NCBI GenBank assembly: GCA_033239525.1
Contig: BSYO01000005.1
Span: forward strand, 24,472,519 to 24,536,518
Direction of reading: 5' to 3'
DNA length: 64,000 nucleotides
DNA from: Nepenthes gracilis
Lineage: Eukaryota; Streptophyta; Magnoliopsida; Caryophyllales; Nepenthaceae
Shown: positions 22,141-34,272 of the stretch, piece by piece
Layout: each line of letters starts with the position of its first letter
Numbering within the stretch: position 1 is the first letter of the stretch
Program-made: the position numbers and the translations under genes
The notes under the pieces: generated by a model
Databases searched by the model: none
The model's input: only the letters and a program-made list of their open reading frames with translations
What the model was told of the DNA's origin: nothing

Positions 22141-23449
22141 CAAAATTTCATGGCACGTCAGTTCATTGGGTTAGTCGTGTCAATTGATACTTCGTCTCCC
22201 TGCACAGCGCGCCGACAACCTGACAACCCAGAGGTCTAAATTGGTGAGTCGGCGGTGCAACATGGGTAATGATGCCCCGACATGCCTCTTTTTCTGACGT
22301 GACGGCAGACTGGCAATGTGCAACCCTGATGGACTCAAGATAGGATCAATATGTATGCATCTCAACTAAGTCCTAGGGACCCATTATTACTGATCGAGTT
22401 GTTAGAACACTAGGTTGTCAATAATCCGAATTGTCAGATTGTCAGAAATTTCTCGACAGAAAACAATACTCAAACACTTCAACTATTCATATCATACAAG
22501 AATATTGGAGCGATACAATATGAAAATAAGTAATGTTCGTTAGTTCCATTTATTGATACCTTTTACAAAATATAAGCTTACGACAGCGGATATACGACTT
22601 AGAAAGAAATAAAAAAGAAAATAATAATACATGGAGCAGCGACTTGACTGTGGCCATTTGACCCAACTCTAGGATGGACGATTGTAAGAGACAAACCTCC
22701 TTACCGATTGCTCTATCGAGAGGTCGATACAGCAATAAGAGTATGCAAAAGCCCTTATTGCAAGAGCAAAGCACAAAATTGCTACTCTCACCCGGAGGCA
22801 ACTACCAAAAATAGTCCATTGGAACTTGCCAAAGTCTCTGAGGTCGTGAGTCTCTGCGATACCCAACGTGGCATTCGATGTTAGGGCCTAGCATGGATGT
22901 AAAAGAAAAATGAAGCTCCTCCCCCAGCACAGGATAGAATAGCCTTCCACTTTGCAGAGGACTACCCGACACTGGCGGGGAGAAGAGGAGATTGACCCCG
23001 AAACCCATGCCTCACTCTGTGCAACATGAGGACGGCTCAGGCAGAACCCAAAGGAGGGTAACCAAGGTAGACTTCAGACGCATCCTTGGGCATTAGCTTT
23101 GAACATTGGAGAAGAGCTCCCTCCAACTCTAACTTGTGGCAACGTAGGCTCGATGCTACCTCTAAACTTTTATACCACTCAGTTGATGAAGACAATTCTT
23201 GAAGTAAGTTGTAGAGAGCCCTTCTGTTTATGACTGGAGAAGGGACTGATTGGGCCATCAATGCGAAGCTAGTGCACGCTATTGTTATCCTCAAAGAATC
23301 GCTAGGTGCAGAGAACTAGATCTTAGCTATTGTAAGGCGAATTAGCAAACCACCTGGGGAAGGAGCACGCATGCAGGCATACTACTGGCGTCCCATCAAT
23401 GATCATGCTCTGAATTAAAAAATTCAAACCTCTTGATATAGAAGGCTAG
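22141..23449. other. Unassigned internal sequence before the next gypsy LTR
   Basis: Only short open frames on the minus strand (for example 23294-23037) and no recognisable domain. It may hold the upstream part of the antisense ORF or its UTR. No polypurine tract is evident just before 23450. Confidence 0.35.
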
Positions 23450-24091
23450 TGATGGGTATGACTATAAATCGGTCGGCCCAATAATCAGGCTCTCCGATGG
23501 AGGAAGCGCATGAATAGCAATGATCCACGGTGTGACTACTTGAGCCCAAGATAAAGGGCAATAGCGCCCGAATAGCAATGATCCCTTCTCCACCGTAAGA
23601 AGGGAAGGATCAGTCCTTGCAATCGAGCCCCAGAGCAATCAGTTCTCACCTGTTGAGCAAACTCTCGCATTCCAACGCCTGGATAACATGCAACCGAGCA
23701 AACCCACTCTCTCACGAGTGCGCACCCTTTCAAAAGCCGCTCCTAACCGAGCGCACCCTTTGAAACTCTGTCTTCCACCTCAAAGTTGCTTTCAAACCAA
23801 TCGCACTATTCGGAACCCGTTCCTTGAGTCCACTCTCAATCCCCCTCCTATGAGCATCCACACACCCTGCATCCTCTATTTTTCTCTTTCTCACTGAAAG
23901 ATTTTTAATTTGAATGTCGAAAGATATATTGGAAAGTGAATTTTATTATCCTTCACAATTTCGTTTTTTTGTTGTGGCGTGTAAGATCCAGGTTATCTGG
24001 AATAAAGATCAAACCTATTTCAATTTGACCCGATAAAGGAGATCAAGCGACTCTCTAATTCGTATGACAATTCGGATCTAGGGACATATTA
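23450..24091 (+). repeat. Gypsy family LTR followed by a primer-binding-like site
   Basis: A 642-bp LTR from TGATGGGTATGAC to GGGACATATTA. It is collinear with the 11145-12118 half of LTR A but lacks about 370 bp that correspond to 11230-11600. It shares the blocks around CAATCGAGCC, GCAACCGAGC and CCACTCTCAATC. The following TTATGTTGTCTGTG (24092-24105) resembles the primer-binding site of element C at 39500, so this LTR has internal 5' sequence downstream. It is either a separate truncated element or an LTR left by recombination. Confidence 0.75.
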
Positions 24092-24534
24092 TTATGTTGT
24101 CTGTGAAAAATGAATTTTCTAGGAATTGGATCGGGTGAGTATGGGATAGAGTTTAACAGGATTGCAACTATCAAAGAAAAAAATTTTTTCCCCATTTCCT
24201 ATAAAGAATAATTGGGAAGCAGGTTCTTGCCTTCATCTCAGAAGTTTGATGAAAAACGATCAAACTTGAAGAATTTAATCAAATTAAAAATGATATACGA
24301 ATTACATAAGACAAAAAAATCTATTTCAGCACTCAGCCTTTTTCTTGAACTGATCACACAATCTAGTAATCCCAGAAAATTAGATATTCCATATTCTATC
24401 TCACTTTTTTTTTCTTTCATCGCATCTCTCCTTACCCTCAAACTCCAAAATGATGCAACAACATTCACAATCAAACGCTGTCAAAATTGAAGGAGCATAC
24501 AAAAATTATGAACAGAATCCCAAACAGCAGGTCC
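24092..24534. other. Junction between gypsy LTR and BAP31 3' end
   Basis: The first roughly 30 bp are leader-like gypsy sequence. The rest is AT-rich and probably includes the BAP31 3' UTR. No gene seen. Confidence 0.5.
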
Positions 24535-27500
24535 TTAAGAGTTCTTCTTAACCGGAGAATGTGGCAACCTTTGGTCGAATGATTGCAACTGACTGCGAAG
24601 CTCTTGGTTTTCTGCAAGCAAATGGTCATATTCGAGAAGCAGCCCTTCAGATTGCTTCCTGACCAGAGCTTCGATGTTGGCTTCTGCTGTATCTGCTTCT
24701 TTTGTCTTGCTCTTTAGTTCAGTTTCGAGCTGCCTAATCATCGCCCTCAATGTGCTAACCTGCTCCTCTCTGGCTTTCATATCTTCTTCTGCACCAACAG
24801 ATTTTGCATCGTTCTTCTTTACAGCTTCCATAGTCTTCCTTCTTAAACGGAGTTCTCTGATATAATGGTGCAGACGGTCGATCATCAGCGCAAGAAACAG
24901 GAAGAATCCTGAGTAAAACGAACCAAGATGTGAGCTTGCTAGCAACCAAAAACCCAGGGCAAGTAAAAGAAGGGGCCTAGAAATTGCTCTTTTGGAAGAT
25001 CAGCAATCAAAAGGTCACAAGAACGGCAATTGATCTTTCGAAGTTGGACGTTGACAATGGTTTGCTTGATCTTAACGTTGTGCATAACGGCATTATGGGA
25101 ACAGAATCTTAGACTCGAGTAACTAATTTTGTGATGATAAAATTAAATTCGAATTTGACTTATTAATTTATTGAGTTTAGTTTAAATGAGTTGAGCACAT
25201 ACTTCTAATAGAATGGTAGTGAAAAATTTAACACCAAGTATACATAGTACCAGTTCAAAATATGTAAACATGTGTCATTTTATATAATAAAAAATAATTA
25301 AGAATCACATTCGAGTTATAGTTTATTATTATGCGATATGTATGTTTTTGTGACTTTTGATAATAATGAACCAAATTATCACAAAATAAATTTAATTAGT
25401 TAGATTATTATAACTTAAAATAATAAATACATATATAAAATAATTTATCAATTAAAAAATTCTATCATAGGTTAGATATTAAAAATTTATAAATAACTAC
25501 TAACAGATATTAATTTGTTAGGATGTTTATATTTTAAACATATATATATGAATGCATTTTTAAGAAAACTTTGAAAATAAAAAAGTAATAAAGAAAAAAA
25601 TTACAAAAATGAAAAAACCAAAAAATTATTGTCTTAACTAAGCAGGTCTTAACAATTCTTTCAATGCATGAAACTGAATGAAATGGAAATAGAAGTAGTA
25701 CTTTGATGGATATTATTATGGACGATTTAAGGGGGGAAGAATTCGCCCAAGGATTCAGCCTATAAAATATGGAGGTCCATGTGGCCCAAATTAGTAGATG
25801 TGTCCATTGGCTTTATTCAAACAGTTCGCTATTTGAATAAAGATGGAATCAACGTTAACTGGTCAAGCGATTTTTTTCTCTTATCTTGAATCAACGGTCT
25901 TGGACACCAATTAAAATCGTCAATTGAGTAAAATATTGTCCATCCGATGGTTTCTTAAGCAGTTCATAAGAAAAGTCAACCACCTCCTAACTTCTATAAA
26001 AAAACCCTTCCTTTCCAACATGAAAGGGGATGACGCACAAACAAAACAAAAAGCAAATTAAAGACACTCAGAGTGCACACTCTCTCTATCACTAAGACGC
26101 TTTCAGAAAAGTATAGACCAAAAATTAAATTATTTTAACAAGTATCTTCACTTGCATAATTCTATTTCTTTCCTCAAAGGAAAATACTAATTTGAGTATC
26201 GGAGGATATATTGAAGAGTGAGTCTCGTTAATTTTTTAACCGTATTCTATTGTGTTACACAGGATTCAAATTAAGAGTGTATGAAAATCGAACCCACTTC
26301 AGACTCGACGGATAAATCTTGACTCCCTAATTCGTACTACAATTCGGATCCGAAGACGTATCATATTTTATACACATATTCATGTGTTAGGATTGCATTC
26401 AACAGTTAAAGAGGGAGTCAACACTATATTACATGTGTGAAAACATGTGCTACAAATACATGTAGGCACGGACACTTGCACAGTTAGCATAGAAGTATTG
26501 GACATTATCTTTAACCCAAAGCCTAATCTAATATGTCAAGAGACAATATGTATTTACGAGTTATTATATAACTTCTATTAAGTCTCATTGTGCTTCTCCA
26601 CCAACCATCCATGGGCTACCCATTCATCTATTTCATCGTTGCTTAATAAAGAGGAGGTGAACCTTGTAGCATCGCCATCCACCAGCTTTACCATGCTTAC
26701 AATGGAGGAGACGAACCTCGTATAGCACCACCATCTATTGGCTTTTAAGGTTCATGCCAATTATGGAATTAACTTCCATGGGTTTTTCAGAGCATGCACA
26801 CAAAACTTCACAATTTGTTCTCCCTCTAGTACAAGCTGTTAAGACCGGACTAAGGCGTCAATGAGAGAGTTGATACCGCATTAATTGTGTGAACATGTAC
26901 AGGCAGCGAGTATGTGTAGGCTCGAAAACTTATAGGATTATTTTTAAGCATTTGGAAGCCATCTTTAATTAAAAATCTAGAATAGTATAGGTCATGAGTT
27001 AATACATATTTATAAGCTACCATAAATAAGACAATTTATTAACTCCATGCACCTGTGGAAATTATAGTACTCAGCACGATGAAATTCGTGAATCAAACCT
27101 TCCACATTTTTTCTTCATTTTATATGTTAATTTAACATTTCACAAATAAAAATAAAAATATATATTACCCATAAGATCAATAACTTCAATCGCTATCTGA
27201 CCTATCAGCCGGAACGGATCAAATCAGCCACATTTTTTTTTAAGATCAAAAACCAAATCTCTCCGGTTCATCAAGATGCTACCAAAATGGCGATATCAAG
27301 AAAAGAGAGAAAATAGATATAATTACCCATAAGACAAGCTTCGAGAAGATGCTTGGCCATGAGGACCTGATCGGTGGGATTAATATCTCCATCGTCGATC
27401 CAACGCTTCCGGATCTTGAGCACATTGTAAAGCGTGGAGATCAGCACCAGGAAAACCGTACCGGCCACCGACTTCACCACGATCGGGCCTCTACCACGTT

Positions 27501-27609
27501 TGATGCGGTCGAGGCCGAGGATCACCAGCTTCCTCACTGGCGTCTTGAAGAGAAGCGTCATGAGCAGTGTCGCCTCGCCGAGTATGACCGTGAAGAAGAG
27601 GTTAAGCAT
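24535..27609 (-). CDS. BAP31-like endoplasmic reticulum membrane protein
   Basis: Exon 1 is 27609-27327 and exon 2 is 24908-24535 (stop TAA at 24537-24535). The intron has a GTAATT donor and an ACTCAG acceptor. The split codon joins G with GA to give Gly95. The product is 218 aa, the usual size for plant B-cell-receptor-associated-31-like proteins. These are ER membrane proteins acting in export, quality control and contact of membrane cargo. Predicted membrane spans are near residues 2-22, 44-64 and 92-107, followed by a charged coiled coil (about 115-205) with IRELRLRR and MIRQLETELKSKTKEADTAE. The C-terminus KKNS is a dilysine KKxx ER-retrieval signal. No stop or shift is seen. The 2.4-kb intron contains a solo gypsy LTR. 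Plants have several BAP31-like paralogues, so no symbol is given. Confidence 0.95.
24909..27326 (-). other. BAP31 intron, remainder
   Basis: Outside the solo LTR this 2,418-bp intron is AT-rich. I see no ORF with family similarity. A patch at 26600-26830 is less AT-rich and mentions no recognisable protein; it may be an old repeat. Confidence 0.5.
25704..26363 (+). mobile_element. Solo gypsy LTR in the BAP31 intron
   Basis: This 660-bp segment starts TGATGGATATTATTATGG and ends GAAGACGTATCA, the termini of LTR family A/C. It has the same layout, including a TATA-like CTATAAA at 25994 and the final ATTCGGATCCGAAGACG block. Flanking 5-mers TACTT (25699-25703) and TATTT (26364-26368) are a target duplication with one C-to-T difference. 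No internal element sequence remains. Its orientation is opposite to the gene. Confidence 0.75.
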
Positions 27610-27863
27610 GTTCTTGAAAAACGAAACTGGATGTGCTCCTTGCAGGACGGATGGGATGAGATCTGGAGGGAATTTTTTAAAAAAAGGATTCAGTCAGAAG
27701 TTTCTTTTCCGGGAAAGGGATGAGAAGAGGGAAAGTGGAAGGCCTGATCTGAGGGAAAGAGAAGAGAGAGAGGAGGAAAATAAGAGGAAGAAAGAGGGAG
27801 AGAGGAAGGAAGACCGAAGGCTATTTCTCTGCGCTGCTGTTTCATCACAGATTCAAATGGTGG

Positions 27864-27872
27864 CTTTTATAG
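27864..27872 (-). promoter_or_regulatory. TATA box of the BAP31-like gene
   Basis: The minus strand reads CTATAAAAG here, 255 bases upstream of the ATG. Between it and the start codon lies a CT-rich (minus strand) tract at about 27810-27720, typical of plant 5' UTRs. The spacing implies a leader of about 220 nt. Confidence 0.6.
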
Positions 27873-27918
27873 TTTTGCAAGGAGGCGAAGATCCCTCCAT
27901 GCAGTCATTGGCATCAAA

Positions 27919-27947
27919 TAATAATAATAATAATTATTATTATTATT
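27919..27947. repeat. AAT/ATT microsatellite with inverted halves
   Basis: Runs of AAT are followed directly by runs of ATT, so the tract can fold back on itself. It sits about 50 bp upstream of the BAP31 TATA box. Confidence 0.85.
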
Positions 27948-27949
27948 GA

Positions 27950-29720
27950 TATATTTTTTTATTAATTTTATTAAATTATATAATTGTAACAATTATAATG
28001 CCATAAAAACAATATGTATATTTTTTCTTAACCTAGTTTATTTTAATTTGAGCGCCCCTTTATTTATAAGGTTTATTTTTTACTTTTCGATTGGCAAAAA
28101 AGAGATATAAAATTTTCAAATTAATAATTTACACATTCATATTTAACGAAATCAAATTTCAATATTGTGATTTAATTTTATTTTTATAGTAATAAATAGT
28201 ACGAAGGGCTTCATTTTCAAATGAATAAAAATAAATCTATGAGGTTAGAATGATTAAAAGGACGTTCATCATGAGACTCATGGGTGCCATACCAAAAGGA
28301 ACTATCTTTTTTAGACAGCCATCGTGGCTCCTAAATTGTAAAATATTTAAATATTAAAAATTTTATTACTTTAGTTGAATACATAGCAAGATGAATTGGC
28401 TTGACCCAAAATTAAAGTAGAAACCAGGAATTAATAATCCAAATCTAAAAACATAAGACCGATTAGACTTTTCAAATAACAGCTCAACAGGATATTAATA
28501 TTTAAACGGTCAACCGATAGATAATAATACTCTTATAAATAATCCAATCTCAAAATTGCCAAAACAATACTCCTATTAATATTTGAACGGTTTCCATGTT
28601 GATTCAAAAGACAATTATACATTTTTAGAAAAGAGTACACTCAAAAGAGCGAGACCAAGCCTTTCCGATTTACACTCATCCCATTTTTCCTTCAACTAAT
28701 GCTTATTTTCTTTCTGTATCTTTCAACTTTTAAAGAAAGATAACAAACATGCATATTAAAATATATACCGAAATGTAAATTATATATAATTCTTACCTCT
28801 CGTTGAGTATATTATGGTACACAGGATCAGGTTCTAAGCCACAAAGATTAGACTTATTGTTTCTTGAATTAACCGAAAAATTTGTCTAACTTTCTAATTC
28901 ATACATCAATTTGGATAGGAGAAACGCATCAATTTTGATAATCAATATCATTTTAAAAGTAATAAAAATTAAAAATTAAAATAATATTTAATATATTATT
29001 TTAATATTAATCTTTCTTATATAATAATGCATCTTAGTTATTAGAAGAATAGTAGAACATCACATTTAAAAAGATCATAACAAATCTCAAAAACTTTTAA
29101 GGATATCCTTAAAAATATTGATGTTGCATTCTATCCAGCCATTCATTTATATTAGTAATATCACATAAAAATAAATAATTAATTAAAATACTATATCTGA
29201 ACAAACGTATCAAAAGTGGTCACATAACATTAAATAATAAGTGGGTTGTCTCCATTGTGAACAAGCAGTCCTATTGCAGGTAGATAGACAGGAAATTAGT
29301 GGGAAAGACAACATAACTGTATAGTCACAGTCGTAATTTAATTTAAATGATTATGAATTTGAGTCATAAAAATAATTTCTTATATAATGTATGATAATAT
29401 CGAATTGTGTGGCTCAACTTTAATTTGGAGTAATTTCCAATAGAAGCAGCAAATAATTTATGAAGAAAGTAGTAGTAGTAGTAGTAGTGTGAGTTATTTA
29501 TGAAGAGCATGTCCTCTTATAAAGAGGTTAAGCGTAATTCATACTCCAACATAATACTTCAATATGAAATAGGAAAAAGGAAAATATTGAAGCAATTTCC
29601 TAAAGAAATTTGGAGGAGAAACTTGCACTGGTATCATGTATACTAAATTGAGAGAAATAATTAATTCAAGATGCAACAACATGCTCCATGGCTTTCTTTC
29701 TTTCTTTTTTCACCCCCTCA
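27950..29720. other. AT-rich interval between BAP31 promoter and PMP22 3' end
   Basis: No gene was found. It contains the decayed gypsy LTR end at 28500-28931 and a short AGT repeat (29468-29488). The remainder is AT-rich without structure that I can name. Confidence 0.5.
28500..28931 (+). repeat. 3' portion of a decayed gypsy A/C-family LTR
   Basis: The order TATA-like string, CACTC block, GTACACAGGATCAGGTTC, then CTAATTCATACATCAATTTGG and a final GAAACGCATCA parallels the last 430 bp of the other family LTRs. The 5' end could not be placed. A start between about 28260 and 28390 is possible. Confidence 0.5.
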
Positions 29721-32200
29721 TTATGCTTTAGTTAATGCCACAGTCCTTGCTCGCAAATTCAGAAAGATGCCCCTGCGAAAGTTGACAACAGAATTTTTTT
29801 TTAAAAAAAAAACCCATGATACAGGCACTTACTGCATACGACCGAAAAAACCCAGAGAGAAAATGTGCAATACTAAGTCAGAGGAAAGGGAGTGAGCAGA
29901 ATACCAGCAAAAGGCAACCATGCTTTGGAAGACGACACGCAATTGCAACGGAACATACTGGTGGTTAATCCACCCGATCACTGGCCAGAACTGTGAAGGT
30001 AATTGATCGCAAAGTAACATGTGATGATCAGAAAGTCAAAAATATTATCACAAGTCATGATGAAGAAAATGCAATACCGTCCATGCTGTCAACTGCACTG
30101 ATGGATACTCTTTCTTCAATTTACTCTTTACATGGATCCATGGCCTTCCTGTATTTGGTAAGATTATAATGTGATGAAGGCTTCCTTAATACTCAGAGGA
30201 ATACATTGTTGTTGGGTAAACTCGAGAATATAAGCCCTGATTATACAAATGCCTCCTCTTTTATAGCCTTTTCTTACTTTCTGATCAACAAATAAGAACC
30301 TACATTGCATTTCACAGTTGAATTATTTGTTACTTCACCTTCAACTTGATCCTAAGATATAAATGGCAAACACTCAGGCTCTCATACATGAGTCCGAGAA
30401 ACATAGCTTCCTCATCTGCAAATCAATGCTCAACAACAACATCTTAAGCCTTATTATATAAGTCGGCAATATGAAAACAATTTAGCCAACCACTTGATTT
30501 AGTGCAACTTCTTAGATTCAAAGTGATTTTAAATCATTTTTTAATCACCTCACTCGATTTAGTATCCAAAGACTGCTCAACAGCAAACCATTTATGAAAC
30601 AGTCAACCATTAAAACTTACGCAGGTATCAGGTTTAAAGGTTGCTAGAGTGATGCTATTCATGGAAGGGGCTCTACAGCAAACAATTTTAAATCTATTTG
30701 CTTGAAGGAAACATAATAAATCATGGCATGAAATCAACTTACCCTCGACAACCAATCCAAAATAAATCATAAACAATAAGTTGTTTAATGGGGACACAGT
30801 CAGTTGTTCCACTACAACCTGAAAAAGAAGAACATACACATAGCTAAGTTGAGCAAGATCAGGGTAAAAATTCAAGTACTATAGATCATTAGTTTCCATT
30901 GAAGCAAAGATTCTATGCATGAGACTTAAAGATTCTATGCACAATAAGTACTAATTATCTCTTCCTAGCATCAAGGTATAGGGATGACGACAATACCTTC
31001 TTAGCTACTGTCTTTTTATCCTTCTTGCCCTTGAAAAACTTGTCGAGAAACATATGTAGGAAATGGCCAAATGGTCCAAGATAAGCAAAGCCAAAAAGCT
31101 GCGTTGAACAAAGTTAGATTGGAATATGAATAGCAAGTCAATCAAGAGCAAAATACAAATACAATAATGATGGTATATGGATGCAAATCAACATATACAC
31201 CCCAATTTCCACATTACAGGTAACAAAATATGCCAATCACATCAGTCCCAAACAAAGCTCATGACTTCGAAGTTGCAAACTTTTATGGCCTTTCTAAAAC
31301 ATAGGAGTAGAGCTGCACACATCAAATTCTCCGTAGACAGCCAGTAAAAAAGCAAAAAAACATAGTACGCTGAGGTACCTATTTCCTGTCATATATGATG
31401 GAGTATACATATGTCAAGCTTTACACATGGACACTAATATGAGAACTGGAGTCTTCAAATCAATAACACGGTCCACAAATTTTAAGAAAATAAGTAAGCT
31501 TGACGTGGATATATACCACTCGGATACTCATACCCAAGTTGGAATGACAAGTTCCAGTTCCCATATTAGAGAAATAATTCAGTAATAATATCAACAAATA
31601 CACGTTTCGGATATAATCTGTCTGACAAGGATAACCTTGATTCCATATATATTCTATGCATTATCAGCATTGATTACTTTTGTATGAGAAAATACCCACA
31701 TCAATCCGCATAGACACAAAAGATGATTGAATGAATACGTGAAAAACCCATGGACCAAATTGTGACCAAGTGAGTTGGGCCCATTGAGTCAAGTCGGGGG
31801 CAATCAAAGGTAACAAAAGGGAACATAGGGAAAAGAAAAATAATCAAAATTCTACTAAAAGAGAAATGGAAAATGAGTCAACTAGAGTAACAATAATCAA
31901 AATACCACTTTGAGCAAGAGCCTCCTAAGTTGAATCTTTTGAATACCAGAGAGCTTCTGGGAGACTACGTCGCTAACCCCTGATAAAGCGCCCGCTGTGA
32001 TCGCCTGAAATTGCGATAGAAACAGATGATTCCTCAAAATCGTAGCCCAAAGAAGTCGCAAAAGAAATACTACACAGTTCATCAAAATGGAGCTGAAGTT
32101 GAAATACAAGAGAGGAGGAGGAAGAGACCTTGGTTCTTAAGGGATGATGCTGAAGTTGTGACATATATCGTTGCAATCCTTTCTTCGCTAGGGTTCCCAT
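29721..32200 (-). CDS. PMP22: Peroxisomal membrane protein PMP22 (Mpv17/PMP22 family)
   Basis: Seven exons on the minus strand: 32200-32129, 32004-31906, 31098-30997, 30818-30743, 30148-30078, 29990-29905 and 29772-29721. All introns are GT-AG and the frame is open throughout, giving 185 aa (Arabidopsis PMP22 has 190). The family consists of small four-span membrane proteins of peroxisomes, mitochondria or vacuoles. PMP22 is a peroxisomal membrane protein thought to affect membrane permeability. Blocks seen are the start MGTLAKKGLQRYMSQLQHHP, GALSGVSDVVSQKL, FAYLGPFGHFLHMFLDKFFK, VEQLTVSPLNNLLFMIYFG, and the family signature WPVIGWINHQYVPLQLRV near residues 140-157. The C-terminus is LRARTVALTKA. 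An in-frame TTG two codons upstream is not used as start. The PMP22 assignment is strong because the full protein aligns by exon; organelle targeting is inferred from the family. Confidence 0.95.
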
Positions 32201-33588
32201 GATCAATTTTCTGAGAGAGAAAGAAGCAACAATCGGCGTACTCTTTCTCCTTCAGTCGCCAGGCACGATGGTCCACCCTGCTCAGGAAAATGTTTCAGGA
32301 AAAGAAAAAGCACGAAAAGGGACATAGGAAAGGAGACCTCGGGACTTATTTTATATATATAATTCTATAATTATAATTTAATGATTTTTAAAATATTTAA
32401 AAAAATAATTAAAATTAATTATTAATTATATTTATTTATTTAAAAATAATAATAATAAGTCCGCTCGTCCCAATGGCTTGGCGGCTTTCTCCATTAACAT
32501 CATTTTTATTATTTTTTTGAATTTATGAATAAATAATATAGAATAAAAATGTATTTTATATTTTAATAGTTTATTTTAATTTTTAATTTTTAATTTTTTA
32601 ATTAATTTAAATCTTTAAATAATAAGAAGAACTTTATTAAAAGGAGAATAATAGTTCCAATTCCAATAAACGCAAAATGGAAAGAGATCATTTGAAAAAA
32701 AAAAATCATAAAATTTCTTTTCAAAACTAACCAACTTATTCTTGGGTGAGAGTTAAGAATTTTCTTTATATTAAAACAAACTTTTTTATCAAAATTGGCC
32801 ATAAAATGACAATTGATTAAACAAACTCTTTGAACGGATTATCTGAATAAGATTGTTTAATCGTAATAATAGTGCAAAAAATTAAACGTTTCTTATCACA
32901 ATCTTTTTTTATAGCAGAAGTATTTATCAGTTCTCCAAAAAAATATATTGGCATAATCAAAACAATTAAAGGGTTTCAATTGATCCTTTTGAAGAATTAA
33001 ACAGTATTTCTAAGCATGCCTTTTATTTGGTGGATAAAATCGATAAAGCTACTACAAATTAGTGATTCAGCTGGGCATCTTACATATGAATTCATGCAGC
33101 TAATAAATAGTATCAATATTAGGCTCCGATTTGTCCTATCTTTATCTAATTTTAAAGAGTTTCAAGTAGATTTAAGACAAATCATGCAATTCAAAACTAA
33201 GTTATGAAAATTACACCATTAGTTCTTATTACATGAGTTTTTCACCTCCCTAGACAATTTCTGTACTTAAAACAATACTTTATTTATAATTTAAAGTTTG
33301 CTTATTTAAACAATATAAATTACCTCTTTATAGTGTAATATTACAACTGTATATGTTAAACCAATTTTGTAGTCGCTAGAATTTGAAACCTAGCATGTGG
33401 GAGAGGAGTACGGCACAAAAAGCTCGGACTAGGAGCTTGGATTAAGAATTCGGCAAGAGAAGCTCGAACCAGGATTGCGGTAAAAGAAAGATTGGACTCG
33501 GGAGCTTGGTACAAAGGTGAGGTCAAGAAGCTCGGGAAATATCCGCATTATGTGAGTGGGTGACATGGTAAAAAACCATGTTTACACT
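32201..33588. other. PMP22 5' flank and AT-rich intergenic DNA
   Basis: The first 80 bp are CT-rich on the minus strand, as expected for a PMP22 leader. The rest is AT-rich. A short patch at 33400-33540 repeats AGCTCGG-like strings and may be transposon debris. No gene seen. Confidence 0.5.
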
Positions 33589-34272
33589 TGATATATATTG
33601 TTGTGTTTTACAAATTTTATTGTCTTACTTGGACAGAGTCACAAATCGATCTTTATACTGGGTCGATCTGATGCAGATTCGATATCCATAACCTCAAACC
33701 TGAACCTTACATAACACAATATGAAAACGAGAGATTAGAGAACGGCGAAAATTACTCCTACCATAAATCTTCCGACGCTCAAATCAAAAGTCTTTCCAAG
33801 ATAATAGAAAGATATATAGATAATACATATATCGATTGATTGAGTATTTCGGCGTATCCCAAAAGACGGACGGCTTGGAGGTGTGCCCTACCTTGAGACG
33901 TCTTAGATGCACTCATTGTGGTGAGACGTCTTAAATTGTCAGAAGTGTTCTTAAAGAATGGTTGGACACTTGACAAGAAAGAAATATTTTGGGAAGATTT
34001 AAGGGATAGTGCCCTCTAAGTCTCTTTTTCCTTCTCCTTCTCTTTCTTTGGCCTCTTCCCTCTTTTTCCAACCTTATTTCTCCTGAAGGTCCTCTTTCCC
34101 CAGGGCTTTTTCCTCCTCCCTCTCCTGTTTGGATGAGGATAGTTATAAAGGTGGAGGTGTTTAATCTTCTTCCTTACAACCGCCGATCAAAAACCAACCA
34201 TGTCAACCGCCTGTAAAAAAGACGAAGCGGTTAAGCGGTTTTTTTCCTGGATCAGATATATTGAACCCATCA
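33589..34272 (-). mobile_element. Solo LTR of the gypsy A/C family, minus orientation
   Basis: Read on the minus strand this 684-bp segment starts TGATGGGTTC and ends ATATATCA. Near its end it has the family block TTATGTAAGGTTCAGGTTTG and ATCGACCC, collinear with the LTR at 23450-24091. It also has a TATA-like TTATAAC and a purine-rich stretch between them. No clear target duplication was found, so the boundaries could shift slightly. Confidence 0.6.

Larger units (their letters stand above)
4348..23449 (+). mobile_element. Decayed Ty3/gypsy element A (Tat-like), host of two nested copia elements
   Basis: The element is plus-oriented. Its split 5' LTR (4348-12118) begins TGATGG and ends GTATCA. 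The LTR is followed by a primer-binding-like site, gag remnants (12119-12824 and 18266-18420), and an antisense ORF region (about 22000-20000). Reverse transcriptase, RNase H and integrase were not found, so most of pol appears deleted. Family membership rests on close similarity in order and sequence to element C (38553-54612), which keeps a recognisable Tat-type pol. The right boundary is uncertain. The related LTR at 23450-24091 may or may not be its 3' LTR, because that LTR is followed by a primer-binding-like sequence instead of a target duplication. Confidence 0.65.

Noticed and set aside
24212..24490. Plus-strand frame next to the BAP31 stop
   Set aside because: It lies in the AT-rich 3' UTR zone of the minus-strand gene and has no recognisable domain.
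27349..27949. Plus-strand frames overlapping BAP31 exon 1
   Set aside because: They are antisense to a conserved exon and run into the AAT microsatellite; shadow frames.
33016..33207. Short plus-strand frame in the PMP22-SKS interval
   Set aside because: 63 codons in AT-rich DNA without similarity to a known family or supporting signals.
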